Source: an uncultured Gammaproteobacteria bacterium | Lineage (GTDB): Bacteria > Pseudomonadota > Gammaproteobacteria > HyVt-429 | Assembly (NCBI GenBank): GCA_947259975.1 | Contig: CAMYOD010000003.1 | Location: 56,433-120,432 of the forward strand | Length of the DNA: 64,000 nt | Direction: 5' to 3' | Part shown: in pieces, positions 45,128 through 54,480 of the stretch | How positions within the stretch are numbered: position 1 is the first letter of the stretch | Layout of the letters: every line of letters begins with the position of its first letter | Translations under genes and position numbers: made by a program | The notes under the pieces: generated by a model | What the model was told of the DNA's origin: nothing | Databases searched by the model: none | The model's input: only the letters and a program-made list of their open reading frames with translations

Positions 45128-46963
45128 TTAATGCTCGGCGACGACTCCCACCTGCGGCATGTGCGCCAGACCCGTTTCGCGAGCATGCTCCTGGAAACCC
45201 CGGTTGCGCCAGAAGAAGGCACCGGGCATGGTGGTCGGAATCACCAGCACATAAAACAGGGCGCGCCCGACAATTGCGGTTGCCAGGACCAACGCTGCCA
45301 CCGCCGACCACGCGGCGACGCCCACCCAGGCCTCGAGCCCCATTAGGGCCGCCGCGGCGACCGCGAGGATGCTCACGAGCAGTCCCAAATTACGAGCGAG
45401 ATAGGTTTTACCAAAGGTCGTTGTCTGCTCGTAGTGAGACGCCGCCCCTTCGCCGCCCTGGCGCTTGAGATCGCGGGAATGGAAATACAAGCCGACGCCT
45501 TCAAGCGAGAGCCCGGTGACCATGGGGATTGCCAGCAACTGCAGCGGTCCTGCGAACGGCGCTGACATGAACGCCGACAACACCGCATACACCAGCCCGA
45601 CGGTCAGCGCGCCCAGGGTCAGCATGTTGCCGAAAAACGCGGTGAGCACTTGCCAGTGGTTCCAGAACGGACGCGCCTCGATCCGGTAGATGGCGTGCAT
45701 GAAATACAACGCAATGGGACCGGCAATCGCCGCGCCCCAACCCAGTGTCGTGCTCAGCGTATCGAGCCATCCCGCCGGTAACCAGGCGAACAGACCCGGC
45801 AGGCCAGTCAAGATCGTATACGCACCCAGCAGGTTGTAGAACACCGCCAGCCCCGCCACCTCGCGGGACACCGGCGAAAAGCGCAGGTTGTTGAAGGCGC
45901 GGTAGAACCGGTGCGGCTTGCCCAGGTGCATGGTGGACAGGGCCAGGGCGAAGGTCTCCAGGCCTAACAGCGCGAACAGGAAGGCGGGATAAGCCACCGG
46001 ATGGCTGGCCGGGGCCAGCATCTCGAGCCCGAACAGCGGGCCCAGAAACAAGGCCAGGAACGCGCCTACGACCCCCTGCGAAATCAGGGTGAAGACCACC
46101 AAAGGATCTTCCCGAGAACGCAGCTTACTCAGGTTCCAGCTGCGTCCCTTGCCGTTCTCCCGCACCTTGGTACGGAACGCCCCCGCGCCCTGATCGTCCC
46201 GCTCATAACGCAGGGGCATATCGTCCGTGCGAACCATCTCCCGCGGCAGACTGCGCGTCTGTTGGAAGCGTATGTTCGGCTGCGTGATGGTCGGATCGGG
46301 AAAGCCCGGGATCTGAGTCTCCAGCTGCTCACGATTGTCCGGCGCGGTTTCGATGATGCCGAAGTCGAGGGCGCCGGCGAGACAGGCGGACGCACAGGCC
46401 GGCTTCAGGCCGACTTCGAGACGGTCCACGCACATGTTGCACTTCTCCACCTGACCGTTGACCGGGTCCAGCTGCGGCGCATTGTAGGGGCACACCCAGG
46501 TGCAATAGCCGCAGCCGAAACAGATATCCGGGTCCTGCAGCACCGCGCCGTATTCGGCGAACTTGGTATAGGCGCGGGTCGGACACCCCTTCAGACACAC
46601 CGGGTCATCGCAGTGGTTACAGGCCATGGAGATGTTCAGGCGCTGGTAATTGGGGTAGGTGCCCCCCTCCACGTAGCCCACGGCGCGGAACGCCAGATGC
46701 GGCGCCAGGTCGTTCTTTTCCGAACAGGCGGATTCACAGGCGTGACAGGAGATGCAGTTGTCGGCGTTGAAATAAAAGCCATGCTGCTTGTAACGATTCG
46801 GGTTTTCGCCGATGCCTGCATCACCGTTGATATTCAGACTCTTGCCGGCCAAGGCATCGTTCTCGTCGGCCAGTTCAATCGACTGCCCGTAACGGTTGAT
46901 GTCCGGTGCTTGGGCATCCGGGACAAACGCGTAATCCGGCTCGTCTTTTCTGACTTCAAACAT
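45128..46963 (-). CDS. Fused DmsB-DmsC-like subunit of the nitrate reductase
   Basis: 611 residues. The N-terminal ferredoxin-like half has four cysteine clusters for 4Fe-4S centres: 70-80 (CISCHACESAC), 115-127, 148-158 and 175-194. The C-terminal half (about 295-605) is a DmsC-type membrane anchor with about eight helices. DmsC anchors oxidise quinol. Being directly after nasA in the same operon (gap of 2 bp), it probably feeds quinol electrons to NasA in place of the usual NADH- or ferredoxin-linked partner. The adjacent catalytic subunit is nitrate-reductase-like, not DmsA-like. Confidence 0.8.
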   Translation of the reverse strand: MFEVRKDEPDYAFVPDAQAPDINRYGQSIELADENDALAGKSLNINGDAGIGENPNRYKQHGFYFNADNCISCHACESACSEKNDLAPHLAFRAVGYVEGGTYPNYQRLNISMACNHCDDPVCLKGCPTRAYTKFAEYGAVLQDPDICFGCGYCTWVCPYNAPQLDPVNGQVEKCNMCVDRLEVGLKPACASACLAGALDFGIIETAPDNREQLETQIPGFPDPTITQPNIRFQQTRSLPREMVRTDDMPLRYERDDQGAGAFRTKVRENGKGRSWNLSKLRSREDPLVVFTLISQGVVGAFLALFLGPLFGLEMLAPASHPVAYPAFLFALLGLETFALALSTMHLGKPHRFYRAFNNLRFSPVSREVAGLAVFYNLLGAYTILTGLPGLFAWLPAGWLDTLSTTLGWGAAIAGPIALYFMHAIYRIEARPFWNHWQVLTAFFGNMLTLGALTVGLVYAVLSAFMSAPFAGPLQLLAIPMVTGLSLEGVGLYFHSRDLKRQGGEGAASHYEQTTTFGKTYLARNLGLLVSILAVAAAALMGLEAWVGVAAWSAVAALVLATAIVGRALFYVLVIPTTMPGAFFWRNRGFQEHARETGLAHMPQVGVVAEH

Positions 46964-46965
46964 TA

Positions 46966-49149
46966 TTAATATGCCCGCGCGGCCCTATTGCGCACTGCCG
47001 CGACCTGCTGATCAGCGGCGGGCTCGATGTGCACCGCGCACTGCTTGAAGGCCGGCTGGCGCGAATGGGGGTCCAGCAATCCCAGGGCCAGGCGGTTGAC
47101 GCACTCGTGGTAATGGAACGGGATGAACACCATGTTCGGTGGTACCCGCTGGGTAAGCTGCACCATGACCACCGCGTCGCCACGCCGTGAGGTGAGGCGT
47201 GCATACCCGCCGTGGATGATCCCGAGCTCCCGCGCGGCGTCCGGATTCATCTCCATATAGGGTGTCGGGCTGAACTTATTCAGGTTGCCGATCTTGCCGG
47301 TCCGGGTGCGGGTATGAAAATGCTCCACCACCCGGCCGGAGTTCAGCCAGAACGGGTATTCCTCGTCCGGCCGCTCGTTGTTGTCCACGAAGGGCAAGGC
47401 AATCAGGTGGGCCCTGCCGTCGGCGGTCTGGAATACTCCATCGGTGTAGAGGCGTGATGAGCCCTCGGGTGCCGAGTCGTGATTACATGGCCATTGAATG
47501 CCCCGCTGTTGTTCGATCTTGTCGTAGGTCATGCCGGAATAATCCAGCAGGCGGCCCCTGGACAACTCGCGCAGTTCGTCGAACACGCCCTCGGCAGTTT
47601 CTGGGAAACGGATCTTGCGACCCTGGTCGAATCGTTTCGCGACCTCATTGAAAATCCACAAATCCGACTTTGATTGCCCGAGAGGCTCGACCACATTGCG
47701 AATCAGGTTCACACGCCGCTCGGTGTTGGTAAAGCAGCCTTCTTTCTCAGCCCATATCGCTGCCGGCAGATAGACGTGGGCGTACTCGTTGGTCTCCACG
47801 TCCGCGTAGGCGTCTTGCACGACGAGGAATTCCAGATTCTCTAGAATCTTGCGAATGCGGGCGGTGTTCGTCATGGAGGTCATGGGGTTGGTGGCAATGA
47901 CCCACAGGCCCTTGATCTCACCGCTCTCTATGGCGGGAAAGATATCGGTCTGGAACAGGCCGCGCTTTTTCGGGAAGAACTCCGGATCAATGCCCCAATA
48001 ATCGGCGATATATTCCCGATCTTCTTCATGCTCCAACGCGCGGTAGCCGGGCAGGCCGGAACAGGACGACCATTCGCGGGTACCCATGGCATTGCATTGG
48101 CCGGTGATGGAAAGACTGGTGCCGCCGGGTTTACCGATGTTGCCGGTGATCAGATTCAGGTTGTTGATCGCCACCACGCCGTCGCTGCCGTGGGTGCTCT
48201 GATTGATGCCCATGGTCCAGATGGTCATGGCCGCACCGGCCCGGGCATAGGTGCGTGCCACATTGCGTATCGTATCTTCGTCGATGCCGCAGATCGCCGC
48301 CGCGGTCACCGGATCATATTGTGCGACCAGCGCGGAAAATTCCTCATAACCACCGGTGTGTGCGTCGATATAGGCGCGATCCTCCAGTCCCTCGTCCAGA
48401 ATCACGTGCGCCAACGCGTTCAGTAGCACCAGATCGGTGCCCGGGGTCACCGGCAAATGAATGTCCGCCTGTTGCGCCAGCATGGTAACCCGCGGGTCCA
48501 CCACGATGAGCGGGAAACGGCGCCTCTCCCGCGCCTGCTGCATGCGCCAGTAGATGATCGGGTGCTGTTCCGGCAGATTGGAGCCGATTGCTAACAGGCA
48601 CTCGGTATGCTCGAAATCCTCGTAACACCCCGGCGGTCCGTCGGAACCAAACGAGCGCTTGTAACCGGACACCGCCGAGGACATGCACAGGGTGGTATTG
48701 CCGTCGTAGTTGTTGGTGCCGATCACGCCGCGGGCCAACTTGCCCAGAGTGTAAAACTCTTCGGTCATGATCTGGCCGGTGGAGACGATGGCGAAAGAAT
48801 CGCGGCCGTACTTCTCCTGAATGCGCTGGATCTCTGAGCCAACCTTATCCAGAGCTTCGTCCCAATCGGTTTCGCGGAACGACTCATAGAAGCGATCGCG
48901 CATCAGCGGCGCCCGGCCCCGGTTGGCGCTGTGAAATAGTTCGTGCTCGAAGATACCCTTCAGACACAGCTTGCCGCGATTGACGTCGGCGGAGCCGACA
49001 CCCCGGGACGCCACCGCCTTGCCATCCTTGTCGAGTCCCACTTCGATGGAACAGCCGGTCGAACAATAACCGCAGGTGGTGTATTTCCAATCCACCACGC
49101 CCTTGTCGGCAATCTTGATGGGGTTCTTTGTACCGCGACCGAATAACAT
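46966..49149 (-). CDS. nasA: Assimilatory nitrate reductase catalytic subunit
   Basis: 727 residues, bis-MGD molybdoenzyme. N-terminal 4Fe-4S ligands Cys26, Cys29, Cys33, Cys62 (CGYCSTGC...CLKG). The molybdenum-ligand candidate is Cys in NTTLCMSSAVSGYK near 154. Molybdopterin-site blocks: DPRVTMLAQQADIHLPVTPGTD and MGINQSTHGSD. Reduces nitrate to nitrite in the cytoplasm; there is no Tat signal. Lies between nirD and the DmsBC fusion in one operon with nirB and nirD. A formate dehydrogenase was considered, but the nirBD context and sequence favour NasA. Confidence 0.88.
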   Translation of the reverse strand: MLFGRGTKNPIKIADKGVVDWKYTTCGYCSTGCSIEVGLDKDGKAVASRGVGSADVNRGKLCLKGIFEHELFHSANRGRAPLMRDRFYESFRETDWDEALDKVGSEIQRIQEKYGRDSFAIVSTGQIMTEEFYTLGKLARGVIGTNNYDGNTTLCMSSAVSGYKRSFGSDGPPGCYEDFEHTECLLAIGSNLPEQHPIIYWRMQQARERRRFPLIVVDPRVTMLAQQADIHLPVTPGTDLVLLNALAHVILDEGLEDRAYIDAHTGGYEEFSALVAQYDPVTAAAICGIDEDTIRNVARTYARAGAAMTIWTMGINQSTHGSDGVVAINNLNLITGNIGKPGGTSLSITGQCNAMGTREWSSCSGLPGYRALEHEEDREYIADYWGIDPEFFPKKRGLFQTDIFPAIESGEIKGLWVIATNPMTSMTNTARIRKILENLEFLVVQDAYADVETNEYAHVYLPAAIWAEKEGCFTNTERRVNLIRNVVEPLGQSKSDLWIFNEVAKRFDQGRKIRFPETAEGVFDELRELSRGRLLDYSGMTYDKIEQQRGIQWPCNHDSAPEGSSRLYTDGVFQTADGRAHLIALPFVDNNERPDEEYPFWLNSGRVVEHFHTRTRTGKIGNLNKFSPTPYMEMNPDAARELGIIHGGYARLTSRRGDAVVMVQLTQRVPPNMVFIPFHYHECVNRLALGLLDPHSRQPAFKQCAVHIEPAADQQVAAVRNRAARAY

Positions 49150-49157
49150 TTCAATTG

Positions 49158-49520
49158 CTACTTATTCGGGCAACCGTCGCTAGCGGCCAGGGACAGCAAC
49201 ACTGTATCTCCGTCGAGCTTTACCGGAAAACTTGCGGCACAGCCCTCATCCGGGGCCACCGCCTCGCCGGAGTCCAAATGAATTTTCCAATCGTGCAGCG
49301 GGCAGGCGACCCGCTTGCCGTGCACGATGCCCTGGGACAAGGGCCCGCCCTTGTGCGGACATTTGTCGCGTAGGGCGAAGACCTCGTCACTGGCAGTGCG
49401 GAACACCGCTATGTCGCCCAGTGGCGAATTGACGACCCGGGCACCCAGGCGCGGGATGTCGGCCAGCTTGCCGACCTCGATCCAGTCCTGCGCCATATCC
49501 AATTTTTCCACGTGCTGCAT
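49158..49520 (-). CDS. nirD: Nitrite reductase small subunit NirD (Rieske-type)
   Basis: 120 residues with a Rieske 2Fe-2S fold. Cluster ligands CPHKGG (near 53) and CPLHDW (near 73) are present, so it is the iron-sulfur-bearing version. With NirB it forms NADH-dependent nitrite reductase (nitrite to ammonium). 9 bp from nirB. Confidence 0.9.
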   Translation of the reverse strand: MQHVEKLDMAQDWIEVGKLADIPRLGARVVNSPLGDIAVFRTASDEVFALRDKCPHKGGPLSQGIVHGKRVACPLHDWKIHLDSGEAVAPDEGCAASFPVKLDGDTVLLSLAASDGCPNK

Positions 49521-49529
49521 GATCTGTCC

Positions 49530-51965
49530 TCAACTGACTTTCTTTAGTGGCACGAACTCGTGTTCGTCCACGCCTTCGGCACGCTCCTTCCAGGGATCAA
49601 CCTGAGCGAATTTCTGCGAATGTAGAAACCGCTCCGCCAGGGTCTTGCGCGCGTCCACATCCTCGACGATGCGTTCCTTTACATAGGTAAGACCGACCCG
49701 CTCAATCCACGGGGCGGTACGCTCCAGGTAATGGGCCTCTTCGCGGTACAACTGCATGAATGCCGCGGTATATTCCAGCACCTCCTCTTCGCTGCTCACA
49801 TTGCACAGCAGGTCCGTGGCTCGCACCTTCACGCCACCGTTGCCACCGACATGAATTTCATAACCGGAATCTACACACACCACACCCAGGTCCTTGATCG
49901 TGGCCTCGGCACAGTTACGCGGGCAGCCGGAAGCAGCCATCTTGAACTTGTGCGGTGTCCAGGACCCCCAGGTCATTTTTTCCAGTTCAATGCCCAGGTG
50001 GGTGGAATCCTGGGTGCCAAAGCGGCACCATTCCTTGCCCACACAGGTCTTTACGGTACGCAGGGCCTTGCCATAGGCATGACCGGAGACCATGCCGGCG
50101 TCACTGAGTCTCTTCCAGATGCGGGGCAGTTCTTCCTTCTTCAGGCCATACAAAGCAATACGTTGGCCACCGGTGACATGCACGGTCTTGACCTTGTATT
50201 CCTCGGCCACATCGGCGATGGCACGTAACTCTTTTGGGGAGGTACCACCACCCCACATGCGGGGAATCACCGAGTAGGTACCATCATTTTGGATATTGGC
50301 GTGGGCGCGCTCATTGATGAAGCGGGACTGGTAATCGTCCAGACCTTCCTGGGGCCAGGCACAGACCAGATAGTAATTCAGTGCCGGCCGGCACTTGCTA
50401 CAGCCATCCGGGGTTTTCCATTCCAGGAAGTCCATCACGGCACGGATAGATTTCAGTTCCTGATCCTTGATAGTAACGCGCACCTCGTCATGGGAACGCT
50501 CGGTGCAACCGCACATGGGTTTGAGATGGGGTGCCACCGAGTAATCACCGCCCACGGTGTGGGCCAGCAGGCTTTCCACCAGGCCGGTGCAGGAGCCGCA
50601 GGAACTGGAGGCCTTGGTATGCGCGCGCACGTCTTCCAGGGTAAACAGTTTCTTGTCGCCGATGGCCTGCACGATGTCACCCTTGCATACCCCGTTACAG
50701 CCACAGATCTCCGCGCTATCAGCCATCTGCGCCACCCGGTTATCGTCACCATGACCGGAATCGCCCAGATGGGCCTGGCCAAACAAAATGTTGTTACGGA
50801 AATCGCTGATATCGGTTTCATCGCGCATGAGGTCAAAATACCAGGCGCCGTCAATGGTATCGCCGTACATAACCGCACCCTTGATGCGGTTCTCTTGCAC
50901 CACCAGCTTGCGATAGACACCTTGCGCCGCGTCCTGAAACACCAGCTCCTCGGTGTTTTCATCGCCGGTGAAATCGCCCGCGGAAAACAGATCGATGCCC
51001 GTGACCTTGAGTTTGGTCGAGGTCATGGAGCCTTCATAGCGGCCGATGCCGATCTTGGCCAGGTGATTCGCACAGACCTTGCCCATCTCGAACAGGGGCG
51101 CCACCAGGCCGTAGGCGATACCGCGGTGCTGGACACACTCGCCCACGGCATAGATGCGCGGATCAAAAGTCTGCAGGGTGTCATTCACCACCACGCCACG
51201 CTCACAATGAATACCGGATTTTTTCGCCAACTCGGTGTTAGGACGGATACCCACCGCCATCACTACCAAGTCCGCATAGATCTCAGTGCCATCCTTGAAG
51301 CGCACCTTCTCGACCCGGGTGTCGCCGATGATCGCCTCGGTCTGCGCCTGCATAAGAAAATGCAGACCCCGCTCTTCGAGGGAACGCTTGAGCATGGCGG
51401 CGGCCGGTTTATCCAGCTGGCGCTCCATGAGCGAATCCATAAGGTGAACTACGGTCACACTCATGCCCTGCTGCATGAGGCCGTTGGCTGCTTCCAGGCC
51501 GAGAAGTCCACCGCCGATCACGACCGCATGCTTGTGTTCTTTCGATGCCGCGAGCATCTGATCCACATCATGTATGTCGCGGAAACTGATGACCCCTTTC
51601 AGGTCATTACCGGGCACGGGGATCATGAATGGATTGGAACCGGTCGCCAGCAATAGCCGGTCATAGGATTGCTCGCTACCATCGGCCGCGATCACCTTAC
51701 GATTCACCCGATCGATGTCGACGATCTCCTGCCCCTTCTTCAGGGTAATACCGTTGTCCACATACCATTGCTCGTCGTTGAGCATGATGTCATCGATCGT
51801 CTTTTCCCCGGCCAGCACCGGCGAAAGCATGATGCGGTTATAGTTGCCATAGGGCTCGGCACCGAACACCGTGATGTCATAGGCGTTGGGGGCGAGTTTG
51901 AGCAACTCCTCCAGGGTGCGAACACCGGCCATGCCGTTGCCCACCATCACCAACTTTTCCTTCAT
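49530..51965 (-). CDS. nirB: NADH-dependent nitrite reductase large subunit NirB
   Basis: 811 residues. FAD-binding N terminus VMVGNGMAGVRTLEEL, the second NAD site VVIGGGLLGLEAANGL, a 2Fe-2S BFD-like domain (CGCNGVCKGDIVQAI ... SSCGSC near 425-455), and a C-terminal sirohaem/4Fe-4S domain (CVGKEWCRFG near 643, SGCPRNCAEA near 684). Six-electron reduction of nitrite to ammonium. First gene of nirBD-nasA-dmsBC-like, with a sigma-54-type promoter about 40 bp upstream. GGAGA precedes the ATG. Confidence 0.95.
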   Translation of the reverse strand: MKEKLVMVGNGMAGVRTLEELLKLAPNAYDITVFGAEPYGNYNRIMLSPVLAGEKTIDDIMLNDEQWYVDNGITLKKGQEIVDIDRVNRKVIAADGSEQSYDRLLLATGSNPFMIPVPGNDLKGVISFRDIHDVDQMLAASKEHKHAVVIGGGLLGLEAANGLMQQGMSVTVVHLMDSLMERQLDKPAAAMLKRSLEERGLHFLMQAQTEAIIGDTRVEKVRFKDGTEIYADLVVMAVGIRPNTELAKKSGIHCERGVVVNDTLQTFDPRIYAVGECVQHRGIAYGLVAPLFEMGKVCANHLAKIGIGRYEGSMTSTKLKVTGIDLFSAGDFTGDENTEELVFQDAAQGVYRKLVVQENRIKGAVMYGDTIDGAWYFDLMRDETDISDFRNNILFGQAHLGDSGHGDDNRVAQMADSAEICGCNGVCKGDIVQAIGDKKLFTLEDVRAHTKASSSCGSCTGLVESLLAHTVGGDYSVAPHLKPMCGCTERSHDEVRVTIKDQELKSIRAVMDFLEWKTPDGCSKCRPALNYYLVCAWPQEGLDDYQSRFINERAHANIQNDGTYSVIPRMWGGGTSPKELRAIADVAEEYKVKTVHVTGGQRIALYGLKKEELPRIWKRLSDAGMVSGHAYGKALRTVKTCVGKEWCRFGTQDSTHLGIELEKMTWGSWTPHKFKMAASGCPRNCAEATIKDLGVVCVDSGYEIHVGGNGGVKVRATDLLCNVSSEEEVLEYTAAFMQLYREEAHYLERTAPWIERVGLTYVKERIVEDVDARKTLAERFLHSQKFAQVDPWKERAEGVDEHEFVPLKKVS

Positions 51966-52002
51966 TTAAGGTCTCCGGGACGGCTCATTAGCCCGCATAA
52001 AT

Positions 52003-52018
52003 GGCAAAACCTGTGCCA
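52003..52018 (-). promoter_or_regulatory. Sigma-54-type promoter of the nirB operon
   Basis: Minus strand TGGCAC-AGGTT-TTGCC with GG and GC 10 nt apart. Expected start near 51992, giving a leader of about 27 nt to the nirB ATG. Fits NtrC/NtrC-like control of nitrogen assimilation. Confidence 0.65.
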
Positions 52019-52366
52019 GCTGCCCCTGTTCACGGGCGTTTTTGTAATTGTCTGAAAATAAGCGTGTTTTTTGCCGGGTCACGAAATTTCCGCGGCACCG
52101 AAGACAGCTGTCGCCCCAATTCGGTGCAGCATCCTGTACTCCTGCACCGGGCATGAACAGCCTTCGGTGCGGACTGCCGGCCGGTTACATTCGTGATTTG
52201 TGGTAATCCAGCCCGGTCCTGGCGCCCCAGGGTTTACCGCTCTTGATCGAAGCAAGCCCGCTGCGTTTCTGGCGCGGTCTCGCCATCGTGCGGCTCATCG
52301 TCAAGCTGGTGTTGGTAGTCGATCCGCTGCGCGGCGAGCACGTCCCCGCGTGCGACTCGGCGAGTG

Positions 52367-52372
52367 TATAAT
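52367..52372 (+). promoter_or_regulatory. Possible -10 box for moaE
   Basis: Perfect TATAAT, 40 nt before the moaE ATG. No good -35 at 16-18 nt. Confidence 0.35.
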
Positions 52373-52412
52373 CACCCAAGCTCGTGCCCTTCCCCTTAAG
52401 GCCCGGCAGGCA

Positions 52413-52874
52413 ATGCACGAACCTCATACCATTCGCATTCAGACAGAAGACTTCGATCCCGGCGTCGAGATCGCCACGCTGCAAGGGGCGGACACGGGCG
52501 CGGTGGCGACGTTCATCGGCACCGTCCGCGACCACAATGCCGATACCAGGATCAGCGAACTTCGGCTCGAGACCTATCCGGCGATGGCGAACCAGGCGTT
52601 ACGCGACATCATCGCCGAGACGCAGGAAAAATGGCACATCCTGCGCAGCACGGTGGTGCATCGTTACGGCAGCTTGAAGCCTGGCGATCGGATTGTCTTT
52701 GTCGGCATCGCCAGCGAACACCGGCGCGATGCCTTTGCCGCCTGTGAATACATCATGGATTACCTGAAGGTGGCGGCACCGTTCTGGAAACAGGAAGCTA
52801 CGCCGGCGGGTGCCCGCTGGCTCGACGCCCGTGCGAGCGACGCCCAGGCGGCGGCGCGCTGGAAGGACAAATGA
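52413..52874 (+). CDS. moaE: Molybdopterin synthase catalytic subunit MoaE
   Basis: 153 residues. Converts precursor Z (cPMP) to molybdopterin with thiocarboxylated MoaD. Signatures: GAVATFIGTVRDHN near 29, LETYPAMANQAL, VVHRYGSLKPGDRIVFVGI and the active-site Lys regions APFWKQE near 130. ATG at 52413; the upstream 71 codons of the open frame are not MoaE. It overlaps mobA by 4 bp. moaD is not here. It supplies cofactor for the divergent nitrate reductase. Confidence 0.92.
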   Translation: MHEPHTIRIQTEDFDPGVEIATLQGADTGAVATFIGTVRDHNADTRISELRLETYPAMANQALRDIIAETQEKWHILRSTVVHRYGSLKPGDRIVFVGIASEHRRDAFAACEYIMDYLKVAAPFWKQEATPAGARWLDARASDAQAAARWKDK

Positions 52875-53518
52875 CTGATCCGCAGACCATCGGCCGGGCG
52901 CAGATCACCGGCGCGATCCTGGCCGGCGGTCGCGGCCGGCGCATGGGCGGCGCCGACAAGGGCCTGATGCCGTTGCACGACCAGGCCATGGTGGAATACG
53001 TAATCGCAACGATTGCACCCCAGGTGGGCGATCTCATCATCAGCGCCAACCGCAATCAGGACCGGTATCGCGCCTACGGCCATCCGGTATTTGGCGACGA
53101 CGATGGTGATTTTACCGGACCGTTGGCGGGTATTGCCACGGCACTGCGTCAGGCGGCGACGCCCTATGTATTTATCGCGCCCTGCGATACTCCCCTGCTC
53201 CCGTCGGACCTGGTGAGCCGCCTGTCGAGCGCCCTGTCAGCCGGCGGTTGCAAGGCCGCGACAGTGCATGATGGACAGCAACTGCAGCCCCTGTGTGCAT
53301 TGCTGCACCGGAAGTTGCTTAGCGATCTCGAGGACTTTCTCGCCACCGGCGAACGCAAGGCCGAGACCTGGTTGTTGCGACAGCATCCGGCAATCGTCGA
53401 TATGGCAGATCAGGCGCGGGCGTTTGGAAACATCAATCGCCCGGATGATCGGCGGTGGGTCGAGACGTGGTTGCGCAAATCCGATCGTAATACGTTGCGG
53501 TCGGCTCAGGATTCGTAG
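52871..53518 (+). CDS. mobA: Molybdenum cofactor guanylyltransferase MobA
   Basis: 215 residues. Adds GMP from GTP to Mo-molybdopterin to give the bis-MGD precursor needed by NasA. GTP-binding motif [20 protein letters not shown] at 14-33; FTGPLAGI and APCDTPLLP follow. ATGA overlap with moaE. Its last 13 bp overlap the convergent dppF-type gene. Confidence 0.93.
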   Translation: MTDPQTIGRAQITGAILAGGRGRRMGGADKGLMPLHDQAMVEYVIATIAPQVGDLIISANRNQDRYRAYGHPVFGDDDGDFTGPLAGIATALRQAATPYVFIAPCDTPLLPSDLVSRLSSALSAGGCKAATVHDGQQLQPLCALLHRKLLSDLEDFLATGERKAETWLLRQHPAIVDMADQARAFGNINRPDDRRWVETWLRKSDRNTLRSAQDS

Positions 53519-54480
53519 AGCAGGCAGCTCACGCTGTGGGTTTCACTCATGGCCGTCGTGTCCGGATACTTTTCTTTGCATTTATCCATTGCCTGGGGAC
53601 AGCGCGGATGAAAATGACAACCGCTGGGTGGGCGTAGCGGCGAGGGAACATCGCCCTGCAGCGGCTGACCTTCCTGTGCCACATCCGGATCCGGCACCGG
53701 ATTGGCGGCGATCAGGGCCTGGGTATAGGGATGGCGCGGCGCGTTGAACAGTTCCTCTACCGGCGCGACCTCGACGATACGGCCCAGGTACATCACCGCC
53801 ACCCGATCCGCGATATGCCGCACGACGTTCAGATCATGGGCGATAAACAAATAGGCCAGATTGAACTGCGCCTGCAGGTCGTTCAGCAGGTTGATGATTT
53901 GCGCCTGAATGGATACATCCAGCGCCGACACCGCCTCATCGCAGACCACGAACTTGGGGTTCATCGCCAGGGCGCGAGCGATGCCGATACGCTGGCGTTG
54001 GCCGCCGGAGAACTCATGCGGGTAACGGCGCTGATAGGCCGCGGACAGGCCGACGATCTCCAATAACTCGCTGACCCGCCGCTCAAGCTCACCGTTACCG
54101 GTCACGCCGTGGACCCGTAGCGGCTCGCCGATCATATTGCCGATGCTCATACGCGGATTGAGCGAGCTGTAGGGGTCCTGAAAAATAATCTGCATGTCAC
54201 GGCGCAATTCGCGCATACCGGCGCTGTCGAGTTGCGCAAGATTCCGACCTTCGAACAGGACCTCGCCGGCGGACGGCTCGATCAGGCGCAGCACACAGCG
54301 CGCCGCGGTAGTCTTGCCGCAACCGGACTCGCCCACCAGCGCCAGGGTCTCGCCGGGATAGACGTCGAAGGACACACCGTCCACCGCCTTGACCCAGTCC
54401 TGAACCCGGGCAAAAAAACCGCCACGTACCGGAAAGTGTTTCTTCAGGCCGCGGACTTCGAGCAGGGCGGGTGAACTCAC
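53506..54480 (-). CDS. Peptide ABC transporter ATPase (DppF/OppF type)
   Basis: 324 residues. Walker [10 protein letters not shown] near 51, signature [14 protein letters not shown], Walker [13 protein letters not shown] (Ala in place of the usual Pro), H-loop [11 protein letters not shown], and C-terminal [14 protein letters not shown]. Last gene of a five-gene operon and second ATPase of the transporter. Convergent overlap of 13 bp with mobA. Confidence 0.92.
   Translation of the reverse strand: MSSPALLEVRGLKKHFPVRGGFFARVQDWVKAVDGVSFDVYPGETLALVGESGCGKTTAARCVLRLIEPSAGEVLFEGRNLAQLDSAGMRELRRDMQIIFQDPYSSLNPRMSIGNMIGEPLRVHGVTGNGELERRVSELLEIVGLSAAYQRRYPHEFSGGQRQRIGIARALAMNPKFVVCDEAVSALDVSIQAQIINLLNDLQAQFNLAYLFIAHDLNVVRHIADRVAVMYLGRIVEVAPVEELFNAPRHPYTQALIAANPVPDPDVAQEGQPLQGDVPSPLRPPSGCHFHPRCPQAMDKCKEKYPDTTAMSETHSVSCLLYES

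Larger units (their letters stand above)
51966..52412. promoter_or_regulatory. Divergent regulatory region between nirB and moaE
   Basis: 447 bp. A sigma-54-type promoter for nirB at 52003-52018. Four GCACCG half-sites in alternating orientation: GCACCGAA 52095-52102, TTCGGTGC 52120-52127, TGCACCG 52143-52149, TTCGGTGC 52163-52170. They lie about 80-160 bp upstream of the promoter, as expected of activator sites. Centre spacings are about 25, 24 and 19 bp. TATAAT at 52367-52372 may serve moaE. No gene is supported. Confidence 0.5.

Noticed and set aside
45128-49149. DMSO reductase or formate dehydrogenase operon
   Set aside because: The catalytic subunit lies in an operon with nirBD and next to moaE/mobA, has no Tat signal, and resembles NasA. 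Only the electron-transfer subunit is DmsBC-like.
52185-52535. Minus-strand ORF upstream of moaE
   Set aside because: It overlaps moaE in antisense and crosses the regulatory region; no family features.
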